From Mycobacterium paraseoulense (GTDB taxonomy: Bacteria; Actinomycetota; Actinomycetes; Mycobacteriales; Mycobacteriaceae): a DNA stretch of 64,000 nucleotides. How positions within the stretch are numbered: position 1 is the first letter of the stretch; each line of letters opens with the position of its first letter. The notes below the pieces were generated by a model, which worked only from the letters and a program-made list of their open reading frames with translations, did no database searches and was not told where the DNA came from. The stretch spans positions 2,418,001 to 2,482,000 of the forward strand of contig NZ_AP022619.1 of the NCBI RefSeq assembly GCF_010731655.1, given 5' to 3'. The position numbers and the translations under genes are program-made. Positions 55,518 to 63,228 of this stretch are shown one piece after another.

Positions 55518-56536
55518 TCGCGAAACTCCTTCAGTGCGGCCGTGATACAGGACTGGGAGGCGTTGTAGAAGATCGGCAGGACCCGGTCGACCGCGCCGTG
55601 GCAGCGATCCCTGAGAGCGGCGGCGACGCTATCCACCGGTCCGACGACGGCGAACGCGGCGAGCATCTCATCGTCGATCAGCCCGCCCATGGCGTCCCAT
55701 TCACCCGCGATCGAGAGGCGGTGCAGTTCGGTCTGCAGGTCTCCCCAACCGTGCAGCTCCAGCACCCTGCGGTACGCGGGCGTCGACCCGTAGAAGGCGA
55801 CCTGCTTGCGCACCGCGGCGGTGGCGGCGGCCAGTTCATCCTCGTTCTCCCCGGTCGCGATCAGCACCTCACTCGACACCTCAACGTCGCTGCGACGTCG
55901 GCCGGCTCGCTGCATGCCGCGCAGCAGCGCCGGCAGCGTCACCTCGTCCAGGTAGCGCTTGGAAACCATCGGGTGCCCCAGGTGACCGTCGGCGACCTCG
56001 CCACACATCTCGGTCATCGCTTCGCCCACCGCCGCGATGAAGACCTTTGGCGCGGAATAGGGCTGCGGCTCCGGGGTGAACATCGGGGTCATGATCTTGT
56101 GCGTGTAGAAATCCCCCTCGAAACGCAGCTTCCCGCCGTCTTTCCACGCGGACCAGATCGCGTGCAGGGCGGAGACGAACTCGCGCATCCGGCGCGCGGG
56201 ATGGCTCCACGGCATGCTGAACCGCTTTTCGATGTGGGGCTGAATCTGGGTGCCCAGCCCAAGGATGAACCGGCCCTTCGAGTACGCCTGCAGGTCCCAC
56301 CCGATGTTGGCGACGATCATCGGATTGCGGGCGAACGCCACGGCGATGTTGGTGCCGAGTTCGAGTCGCGACGTGTGCTCGGCCGCCAGCAGTAAGGGCA
56401 GGAACGGGTCGTGACTGGTCTCCGCCGTCCAGCCGCCGTCGTACCCGTCGCGTTCCAGGGCGACCGCCGCATCGGTCACTCGCGCGAGTTGATTGGGGAT
56501 GCCCCCGTCGACCTTGAGGCGGGCGGCGTCGGCCAT
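55514..56536 (-). CDS. LLM-class (F420-dependent-type) oxidoreductase
   Basis: The protein is 340 residues long from ATG 56536. LERDGYDGGWTAETSHDPF, LELGTNIAVAFARNPM and GRFILGLGTQIQPHIEKRFS are typical of the luciferase-like barrel. It probably uses F420 or FMN. The reading frame stays open upstream through the 54-bp repeats to 56788, adding an 18-residue Arg-rich repeat three times, but no family member starts that way. It is first in the LLM - P450 - SDR operon. No strong ribosome-binding site is visible, so the transcript may be leaderless. Confidence 0.87.
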   Translation of the reverse strand: MADAARLKVDGGIPNQLARVTDAAVALERDGYDGGWTAETSHDPFLPLLLAAEHTSRLELGTNIAVAFARNPMIVANIGWDLQAYSKGRFILGLGTQIQPHIEKRFSMPWSHPARRMREFVSALHAIWSAWKDGGKLRFEGDFYTHKIMTPMFTPEPQPYSAPKVFIAAVGEAMTEMCGEVADGHLGHPMVSKRYLDEVTLPALLRGMQRAGRRRSDVEVSSEVLIATGENEDELAAATAAVRKQVAFYGSTPAYRRVLELHGWGDLQTELHRLSIAGEWDAMGGLIDDEMLAAFAVVGPVDSVAAALRDRCHGAVDRVLPIFYNASQSCITAALKEFRE

Positions 56537-56578
56537 GCGGGTAACTTTACAGTAAGCAATCCAGTATGTGACCCTGCA
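56537..56578. promoter_or_regulatory. LLM promoter with palindromic half-sites
   Basis: TTACAGTAA (56547-56555) is an interrupted palindrome, and AGTAT at 56563-56567 repeats the half-site seen near the TetR gene and near 60953. The interval lies 11-31 bp upstream of the LLM start, inside the AT-rich part of the divergent region. Regulation by the TetR protein is a guess from half-site similarity. Confidence 0.35.
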
Positions 56579-56750
56579 ATCGTGGCGATCGCAAGCGCGG
56601 CGAAGCCGGGCGCGGCGGGTCGCCACCATCGGATCGTGGCGATCGCAAGCGCGGCGAAGCCGGGCGCGGCGGGTCGCCACCATAGGATCGTGGCGATCGC
56701 AAGCGCGGCGAAGCCGGGCGCGGCGGGTCGCCACCATAGGATCGTGGCGC
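56579..56750. repeat. 54-bp tandem repeat (minisatellite), three full copies plus partial
   Basis: Copies start at 56579, 56633 and 56687, exactly 54 bp apart, and a fourth begins at 56741 and breaks off after about 10 bp. Copies are nearly identical, differing mainly at the last few bases (CATCGG versus CATAGG). Each unit carries GTGGCGA near its start and TCGCCAC near its end, so it can fold back on itself. The unit is 18 codons long, so the overlapping frame stays open. Sequences of this kind occur as dispersed or VNTR repeats in mycobacteria. Confidence 0.95.
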
Positions 56751-56786
56751 TCGCGTGACGAAACTTCCATGAGGTAGGACATAGGC

Positions 56787-58283
56787 ATGCCGAAAGCCCA
56801 GGACTGGGGAGAAACGCTCGACGACCTCGGGCGGCGCCGTCAGCGCGCGTGGGGTATGGGTGGTCCCGAACGCCTCGACAAGCACCGCGGCAAGGGCAAG
56901 CTCGACGCCCGCGCGCGCATCGAGCGCCTCCTCGACCCGGGGACGTTCCGCGAAATCGGCACGCTGGTCGGCGGCGACATCGCGGCCGACGGGCTGATCG
57001 TCGGCTCCGGATCGATCAACGGTTCGCCGGTGATGTTGGGCTCGGAGGACTTCACCACGATGGCCGGCAGCATCGGACCGGGCGGCAACTCCAAGCGCTA
57101 CCGCATCGCCGAACTCGCGCTGCGGGACAAGGTTCCCCTGGTGATGCTGCTCGAAGGCGCCGGCTTTCGTCCTGGCGGTGGGCATTACGGCCGCACCCCG
57201 ACCGACCTGCTCGCCCAGGCGCAGTGCTCGGGCCTGGTACCGACCGTCGCCGCCGTCCTCGGCCCCTCGGCCGGGCATGGCGCCCTGGTCGCCCCCGTCT
57301 GCGACTTCCGGATCATGAGCCAACAGGGCGCGATCTTCACCGCCGGACCGCCGGTCGTCAAAGAGTCCACCGGAGAAGAGATTTCGAAGGAGGACCTCGG
57401 CGGCCCCGTCACCGCCGTGCCGAGCGGGGTGATCCACAACGTCGCCGAGGACGACGAAGCCGTGCTCGCCGATATCCGGCGGTACCTGTCGTATTTCCCG
57501 CCGAGCGCCTGGTCGTACCCGCCGTCGCTGCCGCCGGATTCGGACAGCGAGCCACGTGCGACGCCCGAGCTGCTCGACATCGTCTCCCGCGACAACCGCC
57601 GCGTCTACGACATGCGCGCCGTGCTCGACGTGGTCTTCGACCGTTCCGACTGGTTCGAGGTCCAGCCGAAGTATGGCAAGGCGATCATCTGCGCCTTGGC
57701 ACATCTCGGTGGCCACCCCGTCGCGGTCGTCGCCAGCCAGCCCAACGTGCTCGCGGGCTCGATCGACGCCGACGCGGCGGACAAAGCGGCACATTTCATC
57801 ATGGTGGCCGACTCGTTCCACCTACCCATCGTGTTCCTTGCGGACAACCCGGGCATGCTGCCCGGCAGTCGCTCCGAGCGCAGCGGCGTGCTGCGCGCCG
57901 GTGCGCGGATGTTCGCCGCGCAGACGGCGGCAACCACGGTCAAGTTGCACGTCACCTTGCGCAAGGCATACGGATTCGGCTCGATGGTCATGTCGCTATT
58001 GGGCTTCGATCACCAGAGCGCGACGTTCGCTTACCCGGGCGCGACCATGGGCGCCATGAGTGCAGCAGCGCTGGGCAGGGCGACGCACGCCGGTGAGGAC
58101 ATCACCGCGAAGCTGCGTGACGCCGAGTTGCAGGCGTCCTATCGCTCGGCCGAACATCTGGGATTCGACGAACTCATCGACCCTCGCGAGACGCGTGATG
58201 CCCTACTCAGTTCACTGCTTCGCGGACTTTCGAGCCGGCAGGCCGCGGCGGAGCCGGTCAGGCGGACCGCCATCCTGCCCTGA
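56787..58283 (+). CDS. Acyl-CoA carboxylase carboxyltransferase-like protein
   Basis: The protein is 498 residues long with both crotonase-fold halves of carboxyltransferase beta-type proteins. GSINGSPVMLGSEDFTTMAGSIGPGG and later VFLADNPGMLPGS supply the acyl-CoA and biotin-site Gly-rich loops. It resembles propionyl-, geranyl- and methylcrotonyl-CoA carboxylase subunits and decarboxylases. No biotin-carrying partner subunit is in the window. A role in carboxylating a branched intermediate is plausible for isoprenoid degradation, but unproven. It starts at ATG 56787, divergent from the LLM operon. Confidence 0.87.
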   Translation: MPKAQDWGETLDDLGRRRQRAWGMGGPERLDKHRGKGKLDARARIERLLDPGTFREIGTLVGGDIAADGLIVGSGSINGSPVMLGSEDFTTMAGSIGPGGNSKRYRIAELALRDKVPLVMLLEGAGFRPGGGHYGRTPTDLLAQAQCSGLVPTVAAVLGPSAGHGALVAPVCDFRIMSQQGAIFTAGPPVVKESTGEEISKEDLGGPVTAVPSGVIHNVAEDDEAVLADIRRYLSYFPPSAWSYPPSLPPDSDSEPRATPELLDIVSRDNRRVYDMRAVLDVVFDRSDWFEVQPKYGKAIICALAHLGGHPVAVVASQPNVLAGSIDADAADKAAHFIMVADSFHLPIVFLADNPGMLPGSRSERSGVLRAGARMFAAQTAATTVKLHVTLRKAYGFGSMVMSLLGFDHQSATFAYPGATMGAMSAAALGRATHAGEDITAKLRDAELQASYRSAEHLGFDELIDPRETRDALLSSLLRGLSSRQAAAEPVRRTAILP

Positions 58284-58287
58284 GGCG

Positions 58288-59331
58288 CTAATCCCCCGCC
58301 CGATACGCCGCGACCACGGGCTCGAGTTCGTCCGGCGTGGCACCGTGCATGATCACCGCGTCGGCCCCGTAGTCGAATTCCTTGCGGACGCGGTCCGCAC
58401 ATTGCCGAGGCGAACCGGTGGCCGACGGCTCCAGCCACTCGTCAGGAATCAGCGTCGCGATGTGCTCGATCTGCTCGGCCGTGGCCTTGTGGTCGATCCC
58501 GCCCGCGATCGACGTCACCACCGGGTCTTCCCGGAAGCGTTGCAGTACAGCCGGATCCCAGTGGTTGGTCCGCACCATGAGGTCGCCGTAGCCTTGCAGA
58601 TAGGTGGCCAGTCGCGCGACCGTCTTCTTGAGCCGCAGCTCCTCGGGGAGGTGGTCACCGACGGTCGCGAAGCACGACCACACCCGGACGTTGTCCGGGT
58701 CGCGGCCGGCCTTCTCGGCCGCGGACTTGACGGTCTTGACGCAGCGCTGCAGCGTCTCGGGGGTGAAGTAGGTGTGCAAGATGACGTCGTCGAAGATCCG
58801 GCCCCCGAGGTCGAGAGTCTTGGGCCCGAAAGCCACCAGCGCCAACCGGATGTCCTCGTTGAAGTCCGGGTCCAGGAACAGGATGGGGTACTTGCCCATC
58901 GGTCCGTCGTGGTTGAAGATCAGCTCGCCGTGCCACAGGCGGCGCATGACCTGGGCCCAGTCCTCCATCTGCGCGGTCGTGACCGCGGGTATCCCGAACG
59001 CCCCGTAGATGGCCGCGATGCCCCGACCGATCCCCAGCGTGAAGCGCCCACCGGAGAGCCGGTGCATGGTGGTGGCCCACGACCCCGTGATCAGCGGGTG
59101 GCGGGTGTTGTGATTGGTTGCCGCGGTGGCGATCCGCATCCGGGTCGTCACCGCGCACGCGGCCCCCGTCAGCGACGACGCCTCTTTGACGTTCCAGCGC
59201 TCGGAGATGAACGCGGTGCCGAAGCCCAGCTCCTCGCCGCGGCGGGCCTCGCCGATCAGTGTTGCCGGGCCCTCCCCGCCGGCACCGGCCAATAGGTAGT
59301 AGCCCAACTCATCGAGAGTGCGATCGCTCAA
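58288..59331 (-). CDS. LLM-class (F420-dependent-type) oxidoreductase
   Basis: The protein is 347 residues long. ARRGEELGFGTAFISERWN, MRIATAATNHNTRHPLI and GGRFTLGIGRGIAAIY are typical of the TIM-barrel family, near TIGR03857-like members. The start is TTG 59331: it makes a 4-bp TTGA overlap with the SnoaL-like stop and has AAGGAG seven bases upstream. An ATG at 59364 would overlap more. It is third in the hydrolase - SnoaL - LLM operon. It converges with the carboxyltransferase gene 4 bp away. Substrate unknown. Confidence 0.87.
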   Translation of the reverse strand: MSDRTLDELGYYLLAGAGGEGPATLIGEARRGEELGFGTAFISERWNVKEASSLTGAACAVTTRMRIATAATNHNTRHPLITGSWATTMHRLSGGRFTLGIGRGIAAIYGAFGIPAVTTAQMEDWAQVMRRLWHGELIFNHDGPMGKYPILFLDPDFNEDIRLALVAFGPKTLDLGGRIFDDVILHTYFTPETLQRCVKTVKSAAEKAGRDPDNVRVWSCFATVGDHLPEELRLKKTVARLATYLQGYGDLMVRTNHWDPAVLQRFREDPVVTSIAGGIDHKATAEQIEHIATLIPDEWLEPSATGSPRQCADRVRKEFDYGADAVIMHGATPDELEPVVAAYRAGD

Positions 59332-59708
59332 CTCCAAACTCCTTGCTGGTAGCCACAATTCCATACTTCGGCGATCTTCCCGTCGACGACGCGGAACACC
59401 TCGATGCTGGCGACATTTGTCTCAGTGCCGTCTTTGGCGGTCATCGACGAGTCGTAGACGATCGCAACGTGCTCGCCGTCGTCGCCGGCGGCGACGATGT
59501 TCAGATCGAAGCGCAGGGTGTCGAACATCGCCCAGACGTCCCTGACCCGGCTGACCGCCTGCTTGCGGGTGAGGGTGTGCACCTCGCCTACCCCGTGCCG
59601 AATTACCGTGTCGGCGAACAGCTCCTCGGCCAGGGTCAGGTTGTGCTCGTTCCAGACGACCAGGTTGTACAGCTCGACCACCTCACGCGCCGTGCGCGGG
59701 GCTGCCAT
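59328..59708 (-). CDS. SnoaL-like / NTF2-fold protein
   Basis: The protein is 126 residues long with the cone-fold pattern VVELYNLVVWNEHNLTLAEELF and late VEVFRVVDGKIAEVW-like ending. The His at about residue 38 in RHGVGEVH and a neighbouring Asp could support general acid-base chemistry as in ketosteroid isomerase relatives. The ATG at 59708 shares a base with the hydrolase stop (TGATG). The fold is clear; the reaction is not. Confidence 0.75.
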   Translation of the reverse strand: MAAPRTAREVVELYNLVVWNEHNLTLAEELFADTVIRHGVGEVHTLTRKQAVSRVRDVWAMFDTLRFDLNIVAAGDDGEHVAIVYDSSMTAKDGTETNVASIEVFRVVDGKIAEVWNCGYQQGVWS

Positions 59709-60826
59709 CAGCCGGCCACCTCGCGCAGGAATCGGTCGGTCACCTCTCGCACCCGCCGGGAGAAGATGTGCCCGACGTGGCTGCCGTCATACCAGTACAG
59801 CTGGCCGCCCCAGCGCTCCTGCAGCTCAACCGTGGGATCGCGCATCGCCATCCGGTCGTGCCAGGCGCCGACGATGAGCCGGCGATGTGGCGGCGGTGCC
59901 GGATCCACCCGCAACGGATCGATCACCGAGGTCAGCTTCGCGACCTCCGGGGAGGCCAGCAGGTCGCGCAATCCGTCCCGCGACGATCCCCAGCGCCCCA
60001 GGTGCCGCGCGATCATCGCATTCAGCCCGAGGATTGGCGTATACAGCGCCACCGCATCGATCTGCCTCTCCAGGTGCGAAATCAGCGCCGCGACCGGGGT
60101 CCCCATCGAAACCCCGGCTACCACAACCGCACTCGCTTGTGGTTGTGCCCACCGCACCACGGCGCGGATCTCCGACACCGAGCGCATCATGCCGGCGACG
60201 TTGCCCAACGGATCCATGTCGGGGTAGGCGGGCCATTCCCGGCGCCGGCAGCCGTGACCGGGCTGCACCGGCAATGCGACGTTGAATCCCAGGTGGTGAT
60301 GTATTCGGCCGATGCGGGTCAACAACAGGTCTTCCGTGCCGCCCTGACCGGCGCCGTGCACCCAGATGAGCCACGGTCTCGGGCCGTCGGTGTGCCGGCA
60401 CAGGTGCACCACCGCCCTCGCCGGTCCGCCCAGGCCCTCGGCTTCCAGGGTTTTCGGCAACGCCGGATCGTGCTCGAACGCCATCCGCTCATACGCCAGA
60501 TTGCCGATGCGTCGCCGCCGCACCGAGGTCGCGCGCAGCGGCGCCGGTTCCGCGTGCGCGCCGTCGATGCCCAGGGCGGACAACTCCCCTGCCGCGTCCG
60601 TGCAGCCGGCCGAGGGGCGCATCACCGCCGGGCTCCCGCCGAGCAGCGAAAAGCCGCTCAGCACAAGTTCGTCCAGCATGACCTCGCCGAACTGTCGGAG
60701 CCCACGCGGCGATGCCTGAGCCCAGCCCGCCGACTCGGTCAACCCGGCCACCGCGCGGGGCAGCACCATCGCGAATTCGCGGGTCGCCTCCCGGGCCAGG
60801 CCCAGACCGCGGGTCAGCCTGGACAT
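59708..60826 (-). CDS. Alpha/beta-hydrolase family protein
   Basis: The protein is 372 residues long from ATG 60826. PWLIWVHGAGQGG gives the oxyanion region and VVAGVSMGTPVAAL the nucleophile Ser in G-V-S-M-G. An Asp in VGAWHDRMAM and a His in YDGSHVGHIF complete a credible triad. The N-terminal 90 residues are not recognised. It is first in the operon with the SnoaL-like and LLM genes. The start is uncertain; a short frame with a strong ribosome-binding site overlaps it (see the entry at 60814). Confidence 0.78.
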   Translation of the reverse strand: MSRLTRGLGLAREATREFAMVLPRAVAGLTESAGWAQASPRGLRQFGEVMLDELVLSGFSLLGGSPAVMRPSAGCTDAAGELSALGIDGAHAEPAPLRATSVRRRRIGNLAYERMAFEHDPALPKTLEAEGLGGPARAVVHLCRHTDGPRPWLIWVHGAGQGGTEDLLLTRIGRIHHHLGFNVALPVQPGHGCRRREWPAYPDMDPLGNVAGMMRSVSEIRAVVRWAQPQASAVVVAGVSMGTPVAALISHLERQIDAVALYTPILGLNAMIARHLGRWGSSRDGLRDLLASPEVAKLTSVIDPLRVDPAPPPHRRLIVGAWHDRMAMRDPTVELQERWGGQLYWYDGSHVGHIFSRRVREVTDRFLREVAG

Positions 60827-60897
60827 GCCACGTTGCCGCCGTCGCACCACGGGTGGGCCGGCGCGGTCGGCGCAACGAGCGCGGCTGCCTCTGTCAT
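60814..60897 (-). CDS. Possible 27-residue leader peptide overlapping the hydrolase start
   Basis: ATG 60897 follows AAGGAG by six bases, a better signal than that of the hydrolase itself. The frame encodes 27 residues with two Cys near the end (WCDGGNVACPG) and stops at 60814, 13 bases beyond the hydrolase ATG at 60826 in another frame. Translating it could deliver ribosomes to the hydrolase start. It is too short for a family call. The Cys-Gly end is only loosely like ribosomal-peptide precursors. Confidence 0.35.
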   Translation of the reverse strand: MTEAAALVAPTAPAHPWCDGGNVACPG

Positions 60898-60936
60898 TTC
60901 GCTCCTTGCCGTGCACGGGCCGGACCGCTGAAATCT

Positions 60937-60958
60937 ATACTGTAACGGACTTAGTATC
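60937..60958. promoter_or_regulatory. Palindromic operator candidate upstream of the KshA-like gene
   Basis: ATACT (60937-60941) and AGTAT (60953-60957) form an inverted repeat with an 11-bp spacer, 22 bp before the GTG at 60979. The half-site AGTATCG is shared with the TetR autoregulatory region at 53257-53284. The spacing differs from those palindromes, so shared control is tentative. Confidence 0.45.
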
Positions 60959-60978
60959 GGGCGATCGGAGGCGCCGGC

Positions 60979-61989
60979 GTGAAAGTGCCCTTCACCTGGA
61001 AGGTCACCGGGTGGTTCATGGTCGGATGGTCTCCCGAGTTTCCCGTCGGCGAGGTACGGCCGCTGCACTACTTCGGCGAGGACCTGGTCGCCTATCGCGA
61101 CGCGTCCGGGGAGTTGCACGTCCTGGAAGCGCACTGCAAACATCTCGGCGCCCACATCGGCCACGGCGGCAAGGTGGTGGGCGACTGCGTCGAGTGCCCG
61201 TTTCACGGCTGGCGCTGGGGCCCGGACGGCACCAACCGGTACATCCCCTACCAACCGGACCGGCCCAACCGCGCGCTGCGGCTGCGGGTGTACCCGGTGC
61301 GCGAGCAGTACGACTGCGTGTTCATCTGGCACCAGCCGGAAGGCAAGGAGCCGCAGTGGCAGATGCCGGACATCTTCAAGAAGTTTCCGCAGTTCGAGAC
61401 CGACCCGGCGGCCTACTACCGCGCGTATCCGGAGTTCTCCCGGCGCGCCGAGCGCGAACCGGTGCATCCGCAGATCGTCGCGGAGAACGCCCCCGACAGC
61501 GCCCATTTCGAATACGTGCACCACGCCACCGTGACGCCGCGGGTGCTGGACTACAAGATCGTCGACCACGAGTGGCAGTTCGTCGCGGGGTGGCCCGACG
61601 CGCGCAGCGACAACCCCGAGGATCTCGCGTTACGGTTCCACAGCCACCTGTTCGGCCTGGGCGGGGCGATCAGCGTGTTCGAGGGAGCACAGAACCATCG
61701 GCTGATCTTCACCTGCACTCCGGTCGACGACGAGTGTTCCGACCTCTTCTACTCCATCTGGTGGCCGCGGCTCCCCGGCGACACCGCCGACGTACCGCAC
61801 GGCAGGCTGCGCGACGTGATCGAAAAGCAGTTCCTGTCCACCGTCTTCGACGATCTGCAGATCTGGCGCTACCAGAAGTACGTCGAAAACCCGGCGCTCT
61901 CCAAGGTTGACGCGAAAGGCTATATGGCACTGCGGAAGTGGGCCAAACAGTTCTATGACGTCCCGCCGGCAGTACCCGCGCCGGCATGA
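60979..61989 (+). CDS. KshA-like Rieske oxygenase component
   Basis: The protein is 336 residues long. Rieske ligands are Cys53, His55, Cys73 and His76 (HCKHLG and CPFHGWRW), with the mononuclear iron site NAPDSAHFEYVH at His176 and His181. It is of the 3-ketosteroid 9-alpha-hydroxylase oxygenase type but distinct from the copy at 7151. It is shorter at the N-terminus, starting at GTG 60979, with no ATG nearby. It overlaps the isochorismatase-fold gene by 4 bp. No KshB-type reductase is in the window, so a distant reductase must serve it. Confidence 0.88.
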   Translation: MKVPFTWKVTGWFMVGWSPEFPVGEVRPLHYFGEDLVAYRDASGELHVLEAHCKHLGAHIGHGGKVVGDCVECPFHGWRWGPDGTNRYIPYQPDRPNRALRLRVYPVREQYDCVFIWHQPEGKEPQWQMPDIFKKFPQFETDPAAYYRAYPEFSRRAEREPVHPQIVAENAPDSAHFEYVHHATVTPRVLDYKIVDHEWQFVAGWPDARSDNPEDLALRFHSHLFGLGGAISVFEGAQNHRLIFTCTPVDDECSDLFYSIWWPRLPGDTADVPHGRLRDVIEKQFLSTVFDDLQIWRYQKYVENPALSKVDAKGYMALRKWAKQFYDVPPAVPAPA

Positions 61990-62606
61990 CAGCGAACCTT
62001 GCCGAAATCGCGGCGCCCCAGCACACCGCGATCGTCACGCAAGAGTGCCAAGGGGCGGTCATCGGTCCCGACGCCGGGTTGGCGATGCTGGCCGAGGAGG
62101 CCCGCCGGGTCGCTTTGCCCAACATCGTCCGGCTGTTGCCGGCGGCGCGGGCGGCTGGGGTACGCGTCGTGCACTGCCTGGTGCAGCGACGGCCCGACGG
62201 CCTAGGCTCCAACCACAACGCCAAAATCTTCGCCATGGGGCACGATCACGTCGACATCACCCCGGGCACCCCGGGTTCGGCCGTGCTGCCCGAATTGGGC
62301 CCCGAGCCAGGGGATCTGACGCTGAGCCGCTGGCACGGCGTCGGGCCGATGGGCGGCACTGACCTGGACGCGGTATTACGAAATCTGGGGGTGTCCAGCA
62401 TCGTCGTCGTCGGGGTCTCGCTGAACATCGCCATCCCCAACGTCGTCATGGACGCGGTCAACGCCGCCTATCGCGTGATCGTTCCCCGGGACGCCGTAGC
62501 CGGCATACCCACCGAGTACGGAGAGGCCATCATCGCCAACACCCTGTCGCTGCTCGCGACCATCACCACCACCGACGAGTTGCTCGACGTCTGGACGGGG
62601 CGATGA
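61986..62606 (+). CDS. Isochorismatase-fold protein lacking catalytic residues
   Basis: The protein is 206 residues long with the cysteine-hydrolase (isochorismatase) fold. The active-site Asp position is Glu20 in VTQECQ, the Lys position is occupied near Arg116 in LSRWHG, and the nucleophile Cys is Ala150 in VGVSLNIAIP. The fold is otherwise intact, so it is unlikely to act as a normal cysteine hydrolase. It is tightly coupled to the KshA-like gene upstream and the PaaI-like gene downstream by 4-bp overlaps, suggesting a shared but non-classical role. Confidence 0.8.
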   Translation: MTANLAEIAAPQHTAIVTQECQGAVIGPDAGLAMLAEEARRVALPNIVRLLPAARAAGVRVVHCLVQRRPDGLGSNHNAKIFAMGHDHVDITPGTPGSAVLPELGPEPGDLTLSRWHGVGPMGGTDLDAVLRNLGVSSIVVVGVSLNIAIPNVVMDAVNAAYRVIVPRDAVAGIPTEYGEAIIANTLSLLATITTTDELLDVWTGR

Positions 62607-63220
62607 CCGACACCGCAGGAGTTCGCGGCGGAGTCCCGGAGGTCAAACCCGTCGAGGATGCCCCCGAAGAACTGGGTCCGTTCGTCGCCGCGCTGCGCCG
62701 CCTGCAGGACCTGACCGTGTCCACCAATCCGGACCCCGCGTTTTGGGCCGCCGCGACCGTGCACCTGCAGAACGCTTGCGCTCTGCTGGACGGCCACCAG
62801 GTTCCGGAGACCGAGTCGGTAGCCGGCCGAGTGCTGAGCCTGCCCGGGTTGGCCCATCCCTTGATGCCGCCGTGGATGGTGACTGAGTCGGGCCCCGACG
62901 GTGTGAGCATGGCCGGTCATTTCACCACCTCACACATAGGCGGGAACCGGGCCGTGCACGGCGGGATGATCCCGCTCTTTTACGACTGGCTACTCGGCAT
63001 GGTCGTGTCCACCGCGGGCATCCGGCCGACCCGCACGGCCTACCTCCACGTCGACTACCGGAACATCACCCCAATCGACGAGCCGCTGGCCGCCCACGGC
63101 CGCATCACCGACGTCGAGGGCAGGAAGATCTTCATCTCGGCTACGATGACGGCCGCTGACGGCACGCTGCTCACCGAAGCCAACGGCCTGATGGTCCGAC
63201 TGCTCCCCCACCAGCCTTGA
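62603..63220 (+). CDS. PaaI-like hot-dog thioesterase
   Basis: The protein is 205 residues long. The N-terminal about 80 residues are helical and unassigned. The hot-dog domain has AVHGGMIPLFYDWLLGM, a typical thioesterase helix with HGG, and RTAYLHVDYRNITPIDEP. It should release a CoA ester. ATG 62603 overlaps the previous stop by 4 bp. It stands between a pseudo-isochorismatase and a FadD-type ligase, so it may edit or end CoA intermediates of the operon. Confidence 0.82.
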   Translation: MTDTAGVRGGVPEVKPVEDAPEELGPFVAALRRLQDLTVSTNPDPAFWAAATVHLQNACALLDGHQVPETESVAGRVLSLPGLAHPLMPPWMVTESGPDGVSMAGHFTTSHIGGNRAVHGGMIPLFYDWLLGMVVSTAGIRPTRTAYLHVDYRNITPIDEPLAAHGRITDVEGRKIFISATMTAADGTLLTEANGLMVRLLPHQP

Positions 63221-63228
63221 GAGGCCTG

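Noticed and set aside
56537..56788. Translation of the 18-residue Arg-rich repeats as the N-terminus of the LLM protein
   Set aside because: The repeat is highly basic and unlike any LLM start; the family pattern begins at ATG 56536. The open frame follows from the unit length.
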